The notes beneath the pieces are model-generated. The model made no database searches, was not told the origin of the DNA, and saw nothing but the letters and a program-made list of their open reading frames with translations. The position numbers and the translations under genes were made by a program. From NCBI GenBank assembly GCA_002943765.1, contig PQWQ01000006.1, positions 3,224,001 to 3,288,000 of the forward strand: a stretch of DNA of 64,000 bases, given 5' to 3'. Positions 36,645 to 48,015 of the stretch are shown in pieces. Position 1 is the stretch's first letter, and the number at the start of each line of letters is the position of its first letter. The stretch comes from Psoroptes ovis. Its lineage: Eukaryota > Arthropoda > Arachnida > Sarcoptiformes > Psoroptidae.

Positions 36645-39600
36645 TCGGTCAACTGTATCCATTCATTAATTTTGACATTTGATACAGATATACATTCAAA
36701 CACACACACTTATCAGCAAAAACATTTGACCATAATATCGGAAAAACCGATTTAGATAATAATAAAATTTGATATGACATACAAGAAATTGATTGAATTT
36801 ACAATATCGATATACCAATGAGGCAAATATTGGTATGAAGTCATTTTTATTCTTCAGCTAAATTGACAATTAGATCATTTTCTGTGATTTGATTTCGGAA
36901 TCGCTATATGAGTGGCCATAATTATCACCAAAATGATCAATTAATGTTAATAATAATGATGATGATTAAATGTTTATTTATTAATATATTTGACCTTTTT
37001 TCTTTTTTGGTCATTTTCATTTCCATTTTTATTTGATTACTCCTTAATTAGATTCTAAAAATGATTATAAATTATGCTCTTCAAAAAAGATATAATTATC
37101 ATTATTGCATTTTCATGTAAGTATTAAAACAAATGATTTTAGTTTACATTCAAAATCTAATAATAATAAGTGATTATGAGTCATAAATTCAAGATATCAT
37201 AATTCATATGAATTATTTTTTTGAAAATTTTTTTTTAAAGTTTCAAACAATGTCGGATGCTTATTCTCTTTCTTGTTAAATGATGATTATGATGAAACGA
37301 ATAATGATAAAGTGATTAATGATGAGATGTTATCATCATTTTGATTATTATTATTGTTACTGTTACTGCTTCGTTGTTCAAAAAAAGAAAAAATTTAGAC
37401 AAATATGATTTAGTCTTTGGCTGTGTGCTAATTTTATTTTTATTTACAATTTGTCTATTTTGTCAAAATGAATTGAATTGAATATGATTGAATGAACGAA
37501 CGAATGATAAAAGTCACCTGTCCGAAGATCCGATGCTATTTTGTCAGATTTTTGTCAAATGTTCCTCTTTTTTTAAATTTGATTTTTGAATTTTTCTCCT
37601 TAGAATAATTGTCAATGTGTAAATGTTTTGCTTTTTTGTTCTTTGTTTCTCTCTTGAATAAATATTTATAAGAATTTAATTATTTCTTTCATTCGTTCAT
37701 TCATTCATTGTTTTTAGTGATTTTTTTTTCAAAAATCTAATAGTTCCGGTAATCATGTAAATTTTTTTCTGTTTATCGACGGTACTGTACGATGAACGAA
37801 ACGAACCGTAAACGAACACTGTTATTATCATTGATAGGGGACAAACTTCATCTTAAATGGCATGAAAAATGAGCGCATCATAATAATCATAATTTCATTG
37901 AAATTTTTGATAAATTGAACAATTTTCTAAAACGAAAAAAAGAAGACCTTTGAACACAATGAAGCAAACAATCGGCCAAAAAACATAAACAAAATTATCA
38001 TCTATGAAAATCTAATTAAAAATGAAAAAATATTTTCCATATTCATTCATTTTTAAATGAAAAAATACATCTAAATTTATCATATAAACATTTTTTGTTA
38101 TTGTTTATTCAAGTTTGTCAATCATTTAAGTTATTTTTTTCATTTTGATGAAGAAGTAAATCGACTATTACCATATTATTTTGCCATTTTCGTGGATGGA
38201 TGGATGGATGGATGAATGTATGAAGCATCCTTTGTTATTTATTTATTATTCATTTTTTTCGAAATACAACTTTTATAATTCACAATTTAAATGTGACATA
38301 TTCAGTGATGGGTGATAGATAGATAGAGTAACAGAGAAAAAAAGACACAAAGAGCAAAAGATGGGTGACGATTTTACTATTCATTCATTCATTTATTTTT
38401 CATGCGTGCATGAAAAATACCTGTTTTTTTCGTTCTTCAATTACTTCTATTATTATTATTATCAATAATAATAGTTGTAATCAACTATTATCAAATGTAC
38501 ATCATTCAAAACAAAGAAAAAAGCCAAGTGCAATGGCATCATTCATGTATGTTTATTACGTGTATGTGTATTTATGTGTGGACTAACCGAACCGTATATT
38601 TTCAATAATGTTTGATGATGTGATGTGATTATTATTATCATTTATTATTATTGATGATAATGATAAATTTTTAAAACAAAAAAAAAATGAATTAATAAAA
38701 CGGGAAATCAAATCGGATGTATCGCAGGAAGGAAGGAAGCGAGAATATACCTGAACGTGTGGCATAGTTATAGCTAAACACGTTATCATGTGTATCAAAG
38801 TGGAAATTTTTTGTTTTGAAAATTTTTGATACATGAAATTAATGATCATCATCGTAAAATTTGTGGATTCATATGAATGAATCGCTTGAAAAAAACATCG
38901 ATTTCGAAATGAAAAAATCATTTATCCATAGATCCATATGCTAAATCTTATTGCTCATCTTTTGACCGATTTGGGTGTATTTTCAGGTGAATATTTGGCG
39001 CATGATATCGATTTTCTATGATTTTTCGGTTTCCATTTTTTTTTCGGGAAAAATTATCAGAAAAAAAATCAATGTTGGTGGGAGGCGTGTTTGCCGTATA
39101 TTTTGTGCATGTAACCCGTAACTAAATATTATCTGAAATAATAGCAACAAAAAGGAAAATGATTGATTTTACAATCATGAGATTCTCATTTTTCATGATT
39201 CTTGCTTTTATTATGATTAAAAAAAATTGGAAAATTTGAATGAATTTCATAATGTTTCGGAAAAAATTCATGTAGCGATGGATAAGCATAAAAATAAAAT
39301 AAAATTTCGATCATTAATGGATCATCATCGTTGATCATTGTTGTCGACAGGTATTCATTTTATTATGATGAAAATACGATGAAATATTTTGGCGAAAAAA
39401 AAAACGCATACACAAAACATAATATTATCAATTATTGATTTAGTAATTTTTTATGCTCATTTTTCTTCTTTATAATTTTGAATGAATAATTTTCATTTTT
39501 GAATTTTTGTATTTTCGATTTTTCATCCCTATCATCATCATCGATTCAAAATTCATTCAAAAAAAATGTTTCCAATCATGTTACGCATGTCGATCATTAG

Positions 39601-41229
39601 CAATTATGCTGTGATTTCGCCGGGTAAACGAATTTTTAAAAAAATGGATCATATTTTCGACATGATTCGTGATTTATCGACAGAAATTTTTTTCCTTTTC
39701 GCTCGCAAACAAATTGAAGCAATCTGATTCGAGTGGAAATTTTTGAAAATTATTGATTGTTATTTCAACAAACATGTTCTGAATGGATATTGCAATGAAT
39801 CAACTTTTTGAACAATAAATCATTTATTCATTGTGGCATAAATCAAATATGCCTCAATCAAAAAATTTAAAACAATGACAATGAATCTATGATTTTTCAT
39901 GAATTTAAAAATTGTTTAATTGAATTCGAAATGAATTAATTATCCATTATTTTTTGGAATAATAATCTATTGAAGCATTATCACTGGGAAAATGGATGAG
40001 TTTGGCATCCTGTCGAAAATTAATTTACGATTTTAATTATGAATTATCATTCAATTATCCATTCAAACCTTTGAACCTTTTTTTCACAATCATCATCATG
40101 AAATAATGTAATTAACCTAAATTATCAGAATTTATGTTTTTTTCAATGAAAAAAAATCAAGCGTATCTTCAAATATGCATGCATAATAATGTTGGTCACA
40201 TTTTTTACCTAACGAGATGAGCAGAAATTCTCTTAATTTTTCCCCATTGTTTTGAATGTACACTAGAACTTTATTATTCAATATTGTTCAGAGGCAAAAA
40301 AAATAGAAATAATTCATTTCAAAAAATTGTTTATTGTTTATTAGAATTTCATTCATTTATTTCTACGACCAGAAATAGAAGAAAATTCAATGATTCCGAT
40401 ATGGCTGGCTGCGGACTCAATTTTTATACTTGATTCAAACATAGCAGAAATACAGAAAATCAAAAAAATCTCACTCGACAAACAAATGAATTCCAGTGCA
40501 CTATTGCTGCTGCAACAAACAATCAGCAGTACACCTCTTTCGTATTATTTTTGAAAATTTTTCCAACGAAAAAGATGCATTTTAAAGTTATATACTGAAT
40601 ATGCCATTTCATGCCATAATCAACATCATCAACGTCATCATCATAATCAAAAATTATTATTATTTCAAATATGCCAGGCACGAATTGTTTTATTATTTTT
40701 TTTTTTTTAATTTTTCATTATTTTAATTTTATCTTTCTACATAATAGAATGGAAAATATAATGTATTATATAATTTTATTTTTTCTGGTTGTCTTGCTAA
40801 GTTTTGTCATTGTTTTGCTTAAATTTACTATATAAATACGTATGAATGAATGCATGAATAAAAGTACAGCGATGATGATGATGATCATTCCTCTGTATCT
40901 AAATACGCATATGTCACGCTTTTTCAGCAACGTTGACACTTTACTTCATTCATTCATTCTTTCAGTGATTCAATGATTTCTAGTATATATTTATCATCAT
41001 TCTCATATTATAGATGTACAACCATTTTTCCTATTGTATATGTTTGCTTGTCATCATCCAAAAATCGTTTTGGTTCATTTCGATTCGGGAAATCACATTG
41101 TTTTATTATATCATATCACCAATACCAATATATAAAACATACACATTTTATATATCAAGAAATTCCTGCTCCATACAATATAATAGTACTGGAAATTTTT
41201 AAAAAATTAATGAAATATTACAAATCATC

Positions 41230-41249
41230 AAAAAAAAAAAAAAAAAAAA
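41230..41249. repeat. 20-bp poly(A) tract
   Basis: An uninterrupted A20, followed by TCACAATCATC repeats. No retroelement body or target-site duplication is visible, so I treat it as a simple repeat. Confidence 0.7.
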
Positions 41250-44160
41250 TCACAATCATCATCATTATTATTATTGAAATTATAATAATGACCATTTTTT
41301 TAAAGAATAAATGATTTAATGAATGAATGATAATTGTTATAATTCAATTGATGATCATAATTATTATTATTATTATTATCGTTGAATTTATCATTTTTTT
41401 AAACATAACATTAACTGCTTTTCACTGGAATCATAATTATTATTATCATCAAATGCACATACACAAGCACACATACTCCCCTGAATGATGTTGATTGGTT
41501 AAAAATAATTATTAGAAATTATATGAATGAATCTGTATTTTATATTTAATAGATTCAAGAGAATTCAAGTATTTGGCTTGATCTCTATGAATATTTGTTT
41601 ATATTTAATATTATTGGTTGATAGCAGCAATCACTGTGCAGTTTTTTCATTATTTTCATTTCTTTTAGTTTAAATAATAACTAATACAACAACAACAAAA
41701 CCAATCATCATCATCAATCAGCCCATTAATACGCCAAATATTAAAAGGTAATTGGCCGGCGTCATTGTAATAATATTGAAATTATGACGGCTATTATCAT
41801 TTTTTTCTTATTTTTTCATTTATAAGATGCTGTTGCTCGTTGATGATGATGATTACATGATTGACCACCTCCTTTTCTCTTCATTTTTTTCGGGTAAAAA
41901 AATGAAAAAAATTATTATTATTGATTACATAACCATTTTGTCAATTCATACAAATGAAAAAAAAATGGACAAGAAAAATCTTTGAATCTAATAATAATAA
42001 TCCCATCGATGACCTTTGAACCTGTGTAGTGGCAGATTACTAAGTATTCATTTGAAATATGAAAAATTTGATTGCAACCAAACAACAACCGCCTACATCA
42101 AAATTTTCGGATTTCAGGCTTTTAGGCTAAAAAATTCTGATTCCTATAATCACAAATGAATTAAAGAATCAATGATGAATAATTCTAAGAGGTTCTGAAT
42201 CATTAAAAAAAAGTTGATAAATTTATTGGAATAAAATTTTAAAAAATCGAATAAATCACAGGTTTCGATAATTTTCGCAGAACGACATTGACAGTTGAAT
42301 GGATTCAAGATTTGAGTAAAACTTAAACGATTTATTTCCGCAGTGTTTTTTTTCATCTTGAACCGATTTATCACTTAATATCATTATTATAATTGTGATT
42401 GATTGTGAATATCCCTTAACAAATTCTTTTCTGAACAATGATAATCAAAATCAATTGTCATATTGTTGCGATTGATGATCTTAATTTTTTTTCTTCAATA
42501 ATATTACTGTCATAATCTTTCAATCTGTCAATTTTGTGAATTATCTTCATTTATTAGAAAAAATCAAGTAAGAAAAAAAGATTGATTAATTGATTGCAAT
42601 GAACAAATAGATTTTCAAAAGTGAATTTGACCAATATTCAACGCCTGTATTTTCTGTTTTTTCTCTTGTTATTATTCGATCATGTTTTTAATATCTTCAA
42701 TATTTTCATTTTCAAAGGCCAGTGTAATCAATCTTATTTTTAATTTTTTTTTTCAAATTTTTATTTCTTATCATTTCAATTCGATTGTTTTTATTGACTT
42801 GATCTTTTATATTTTTATTTTTCATACTTGTTTCATATGTGTACTTGTTATTTAAGGATTAAATCATTTGATTATGAAATATTATTGTTATATAATTTTT
42901 TTTTTTTGAAGAAAAAAATGAAAAGATTAATAACGATTGTATAAAATAATTCAGTCAAATACTAAATACTTCGAGATAAAATGCTTAAAATTGACATTAA
43001 TCTATCGATTGACAACGATCAATGTTTTTTGTTTCAAATATTTTTTAAAAATTTTTGTTCAAATGTTATCATTTACAGGTGTGTTATGATATTTATCAAT
43101 TTGAATTTCCAAATTTTTTGAAATCAATTCAAATCTGATTCAAAAAAGAAAAATTCAAATCAAATTCAAAATTTTTTGAATTTTGCTCGATAAATTACAA
43201 TTCTTGAATTTTCAAAATATCTGTACGATAAAGAATAAGAAAAGCAAAAATCTGACATCAAATTAGTAAAAAATTTGAATAATATTTCAATTGAAGAATG
43301 GAAAGATTCCATCATCAATCTGATCTTTATTATGTAAACCACAAGCATTGTGACATTTTCCAATAATTTTTCTAAGTTGAATTTTTTTCGGTTTACTCCT
43401 TTCATTCAATCATTCATGAGTGATTGATATGCATTTTTCAAACGAGGCACCCAGATTTACGTTTGTATGAATATTTTTTCTTGAATAATCCTTTTTGATC
43501 ATTTGATAAATATCAGGTAGCTCAAATTTAAAATGATTAATTTTTTTCCTACCGCAAAAAAAGATTAAGATTTCTGTAAGAAAAAAATCTTGATAATTTT
43601 CATCTGTAGGATAATTGATTAATTCTAAATAATAAACTATTAATATGTTTTGCTAGTTTTATTCGAATTGAATTCTGTTTGATTGAATTGAATTTTCATT
43701 TGTGGCAACCTCTTTGAGATAGGTATTTGGGTGTCCAATGAAATTGATTATGTTTTACTATTAATTGTCAAACACGCAAACACAATATTCTCAGATGTTT
43801 TCTAACATGAAATAATTTTTGATCATCTCAAAAAATCATTTACCACTTCATCAGAGATCAGAATTTTATTAATTGCAAATTACTGATATAATACATCAAA
43901 ATACATTAAGCTCATACATTCAAGCTCGGTCATCAACTTTTATTCTATTAAATCGATTAGCAAACATGTGAGCAAGCACAGATATTCTGTTGTTGTTTTT
44001 GTTGTTGATCTTATCATTTAATGAACTGAAAAAAGATTGCGTGTTTTGTTTTTTTCCTCAATTTTGTTTGTTTGCTTGATCCAAATAAATAAAATCAACA
44101 GTGATGGTTCATATTCGATGCTTACAATTGCTTATATTGTTTTTGTTTTGAAATTTTCAG

Positions 44161-44282
44161 GTGAATTGTTCATATCTAATGATGATTGTTTAGCACGAAA
44201 TGTTTTCGATATATCCTCCAAACCAAATGGCCATCATCTTGATAATATTATTCAAGGATCTACAAACAATAAAAAACACTGA
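44161..44282 (+). CDS. Possible orphan terminal exon (about 40 residues)
   Basis: A good splice acceptor (TTTGAAATTTTCAG) ends at 44160. The frame GELFISNDDCLARNV...GSTNNKKH-stop then runs to a TGA at 44280-44282. Its codons and mixed amino-acid content look more coding-like than the surroundings, and AATAAA follows at 44325-44330, 43 nt past the stop. There is no Met at the head of the frame, so it would be a last exon of a plus-strand gene whose other exons lie to the left. I cannot identify those exons or the product, and chance remains quite possible. Confidence 0.25.
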
Positions 44283-44324
44283 TGATTACAACAACAAATT
44301 ATTATTATTTTTTCTATTATCAAT

Positions 44325-44330
44325 AATAAA
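44325..44330 (+). terminator. AATAAA after the possible terminal exon
   Basis: A canonical hexamer 43 nt beyond the TGA of the candidate exon. It supports that exon only weakly, because AATAAA is common in such A+T-rich DNA. Confidence 0.25.
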
Positions 44331-44961
44331 TCGATTCTTTTCGTTGATACTATCTTTTTTTTTGTTGAACAATATTAATATTAAAATAACAATATTGATC
44401 CAAATGAAACTGTCATAATCAATCATTGAATAATATCCTCTCTATGTTTTCATTTTATCTTTCAATATAAAATCATTATCATCATCTATCCATACGGATA
44501 ATAGCCAAAAAAATAATAATAGAAATTATTATGATTATCACTATTTCACATGATTGAATGCAATTTATACTTTTTGTCTGTTATTATGTTCACTATGTTA
44601 TTATCGAAATTTATTATAAATTAATATTGACTTTTATTGTTGAAATATTTTTTTTATCAAGATTAATATTGTTGAATTTTCATTTTTCATCAATTGGTCA
44701 ATTGTTAAGGAAAAAAATGGAAAATAAAAAAGATGAATTGGAAAAAGTAGACGCAATCACAATGGTTGGTATTTCATATTGATTTCATTCATGAATTTTT
44801 TTCGTGATTCAATTATTGTTTTTTTGATTTGGAATTTCGAATTTGCCAATCTTGTTGACCGTTTACATTTATAATCGCTTTATGAATTTCTATATCATAA
44901 ACACAAAATTTTTTTCAAAATTTTTTCCTTCAACAATATCATCTTCATTTGCACAATAACA

Positions 44962-46305
44962 ATGTCTATCGAGAAAAAAAATTATTTCATAGATGATGAT
45001 GATAGTGACGATAGCGATTCATTATCGATCGGAAATATTGATGATACTGATAAAAATGATGATGTTACAAAATCTATAATGATTATTGATGATTCACAAA
45101 AGCGCATGCAACAAACATCTGCTTATAATAAACGTCATTATAATAATAATGATAATTATCATAATCAAACATCGATAGCAACAAAAAGAATTATTTGGGG
45201 AAAAGAAATACCCAATATCGTTCATAATAATCAATTGAATAAACATAATAATTATAATGATAGCAATATTCAAATTTTTGACAATTCAGTCATGATTATG
45301 GGAACAAATCCATTGATCACAATTCGATCATTGAATAATAGAGATGAATTTTTATCCTCAGCCTCATCTTTTTCATCGAATATGCCATCTTCATCGACAG
45401 TATCATATGGTGATCCGAATACAAGCCGTATATTTGAATTGGAAAATTTACATAATTATTTTCAATTGATTGAACCACAATCAACAACGACCATGGACTT
45501 TCATTATGATTATTTTCTTTCATTGCTCGATCCATCAATGCCAAGATTGACGAATTGTAATAATTATTATCGAATGCGTTATGCAGTTTATGTATCATTG
45601 AAGAAAGATTATAAAATTGATGAGAAGTCAAATGATGGCGATTGGCGCAAAACTTTGCCACAAACATCGCCAAAAAAACTAATTAGGAATGAAAAAAGAA
45701 AATTTTTACACATTGGTGAGATACATTTGTACACAGTTGTACCAGGATCATCATCATCATTGAATTGTCGAAAAAGATATCATTCCGTTGATGAAGATGA
45801 TAAGGATAATAGTAATCATATTCATTATGAGAATATAAGCTTTTTTTCCAGTCAAATACCATTATCAAATGAAGAATTAAAAATATTAGAATTATCGGAT
45901 GATGATAACGATACCGGCATGGCAGATTTCACGTCAATCGTTAATGATTTTCGTAATTATCTCAAATATTTGAATTCAACAACCATTGATTATCATGATC
46001 AAAATTCAAATACACAGATACATACAACATGTTTACTTGAACAATTAAAATATCCAAAAACGATTAATCAATTAATGAACATAAATCGTATTTATTATCA
46101 ATTTAATCGTTTGCAACATATAATGATTGGAAAATATTTACAGCAACTACAACAGCAACAGCAGCAGTATCAATCACAAACACCACAACGAATAATTGAC
46201 CAAAAATTTAATTTTCAAAACCAACAATCGAATACAAAAATACCGATAACAAGTGATTTGTTTGTCAAAAATCTTTTCCAATTGATGCAATTATCCTCAT
46301 TATAA
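44962..46305 (+). CDS. Unrecognised acidic protein, 447 residues
   Basis: I do not recognise this protein. The frame is open for 447 residues with the same A/T-ending codon style as the neighbouring genes. It begins with a strongly acidic tract (DDDDSDDSDS, about residues 11-20). An Asn/His-rich part follows, then a less biased region (about residues 150-270, including FHYDYFLSLLDPSM and KFLHIGEIHLYTVV) that may fold. Next come another acidic stretch, a hydrophobic helical part (TCLLEQLKYPKTINQLMNIN) and a short poly-Gln near the C-terminus. There is no signal peptide or clear membrane segment. The start could instead come from a small upstream exon (44717-44764) spliced to 44974, because the 221 nt before the AG at 44972-44973 contain no AG. 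AATAAA lies at 46629-46634. Confidence 0.65.
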   Translation: MSIEKKNYFIDDDDSDDSDSLSIGNIDDTDKNDDVTKSIMIIDDSQKRMQQTSAYNKRHYNNNDNYHNQTSIATKRIIWGKEIPNIVHNNQLNKHNNYNDSNIQIFDNSVMIMGTNPLITIRSLNNRDEFLSSASSFSSNMPSSSTVSYGDPNTSRIFELENLHNYFQLIEPQSTTTMDFHYDYFLSLLDPSMPRLTNCNNYYRMRYAVYVSLKKDYKIDEKSNDGDWRKTLPQTSPKKLIRNEKRKFLHIGEIHLYTVVPGSSSSLNCRKRYHSVDEDDKDNSNHIHYENISFFSSQIPLSNEELKILELSDDDNDTGMADFTSIVNDFRNYLKYLNSTTIDYHDQNSNTQIHTTCLLEQLKYPKTINQLMNINRIYYQFNRLQHIMIGKYLQQLQQQQQQYQSQTPQRIIDQKFNFQNQQSNTKIPITSDLFVKNLFQLMQLSSL

Positions 46306-48015
46306 TCAATTTGATTGATTAAAAATCTATTTTCATTAAAATTTCAATTATTAAATTGAATTCACCTAACAAAACTTGATCAGAAAAAATTTTATTCTTT
46401 TGTTTCATTCATTTTAATGGAAAAAAACATTTTCATTCATTCGACATCTTTCATTATCATGCGTTAATACAATTAATATCATTATTATCATTACAAAATA
46501 TAATAATATTAATGATAATAATAATAATCATTAAACAAAATGATGATAAAATATGGAAACAAATCATAAATTTTTTTTCAAATATTCATTGCATTCATGT
46601 TTTGTAATAATAATAACAAAATTTTAGGAATAAAAACTGATAAACATATGTATGTGATTGCTGAGCAATGATGAGAATTCAAGAATTTCAGTAGAAATTT
46701 AGATAATAATAATAATAATAATAATAATGATTATTATTTTTATTATGATTATGTATCTGGAAACAGACAAATTTATATCAAAAAATATGGAAAATACTAA
46801 ATGAAATAAGCCATTCAATGAGACAATATTGTTGTTGTTGCTGTTGTTATAATTCGGAAAACGCCCAATTCGGTTGAATTTTCATTTTCATTTCATTTTT
46901 TTCGTTGAGAGATATTCGTTTTTGTCAACGATTATAACAACAATAATAATAATAGTAATATACCAGGATATTTTGTTTTTGACGCAATTTTTTTAATATT
47001 ATCATTATTACAAAAATATATACAAGGCCAAAAATTCTTCGAATATAAATTCAAACATTGATGTTGATCATCATTCTTTATTTCCCCATTATTATTATCA
47101 TTATTAATGATGATGACAAGTCTGATTTTTTTTCGCTGTACTTTTGTTTGACTAATGTTGTTTCATCGAATGATTACAATTTATAAATGAAATATTTATG
47201 TGATTGATTTTATGGTGTTGCTGCAGTGGATGATGATGATGAACATGGAATCTCAATGAATTATCAATATAACAGTTCAACAATGATCGACCAAAATAAA
47301 AAAAAAATTCCAATCATTTTCATCATCTTATTATTCTTATTTTTTCGAAAAATATTTGATGATTATGCACAAAACATAAAATCTATTGTCATATTGGTGA
47401 TTGTTTTCATCATTCAACGACCTAATTATTTTCTATGAAAAACCATTTTTATTTCTTGCTTTTGAATGATTAAAAGTCAATGATGGTGGTCTTTACTCTT
47501 CATCTTCATTTCACAATATATTTATCCAGTCATATATAATCGTTGATGGAAAAAAATAGCCATTATCATCATCATTACGATCAGTGTTGATGTGAAAAGA
47601 AAAAACTTATGATCAGCTTTTCAATTGTAAAAAAAAGTGAAATGAAAATCGAGTATTGTACCGAATTTGCAAAACAATAAACAATCTTTTCTTAAAAAAA
47701 AAACCAAATTTTTAGATATTCATTTTTCATAAACTTATAAAAATGTACTATTTATAACCATTTATTTGTTACCAAATTTAGTCATTATGGTTGATACATT
47801 TATTTGCTTTTTCAAAGATGTTTAATGGTTTTAAAATGTTTTTGACATTTGTTAGAATTTGAATTTTTTTTTTTTTTTGAATTTCATAGATTGATCGCCT
47901 TCTGTTGACGAAGAATAGAATCAAATAAAATTTTCTTTTTTTTTCAAATTTCTTTTTAAATGATGATAAAATATGATTGAAAATTTGATTATTTCATTTT
48001 GAGGAAAAAATTATA
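46306..48015. other. Spacer between the unknown acidic gene and UNC-45
   Basis: About 1.7 kb with no supportable exon. It contains an (AAT)n run at about 46703-46728, the probable poly(A) signal of the acidic gene at 46629-46634, and a minus-strand AATAAA for UNC-45 at 47804-47799. Confidence 0.55.
47799..47804 (-). terminator. Possible poly(A) signal for UNC-45
   Basis: TTTATT on the plus strand reads AATAAA on the minus strand, 212 nt downstream of the UNC-45 stop. A second copy lies at 47761-47766. Confidence 0.35.

Larger units (their letters stand above)
20933..44160. other. About 23 kb of gene-poor DNA upstream of the KLF gene
   Basis: I find no exon I can support. All open frames are short and biased to Phe, Ile, Asn, Lys and Tyr. 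The region holds AAT, ATG and ATTC microsatellites, GT tracts (36626-36644), a 20-bp poly(A) (41230-41249), a 19-bp tandem repeat (about 22031-22083), small inverted repeats (27348/27413, 29998-30016) and a nuclear-receptor-like site cluster at 24252-24274. Being upstream of a developmental transcription factor, it may be a regulatory domain; part of it could also be the intron of a gene ending at 44282. Both are inference. Confidence 0.5.

Noticed and set aside
38583..38921. 112-residue minus-strand frame with a possible CAG/GTATAT donor
   Set aside because: No acceptor partner, conserved motif or coding-style codon use; too weak to call.
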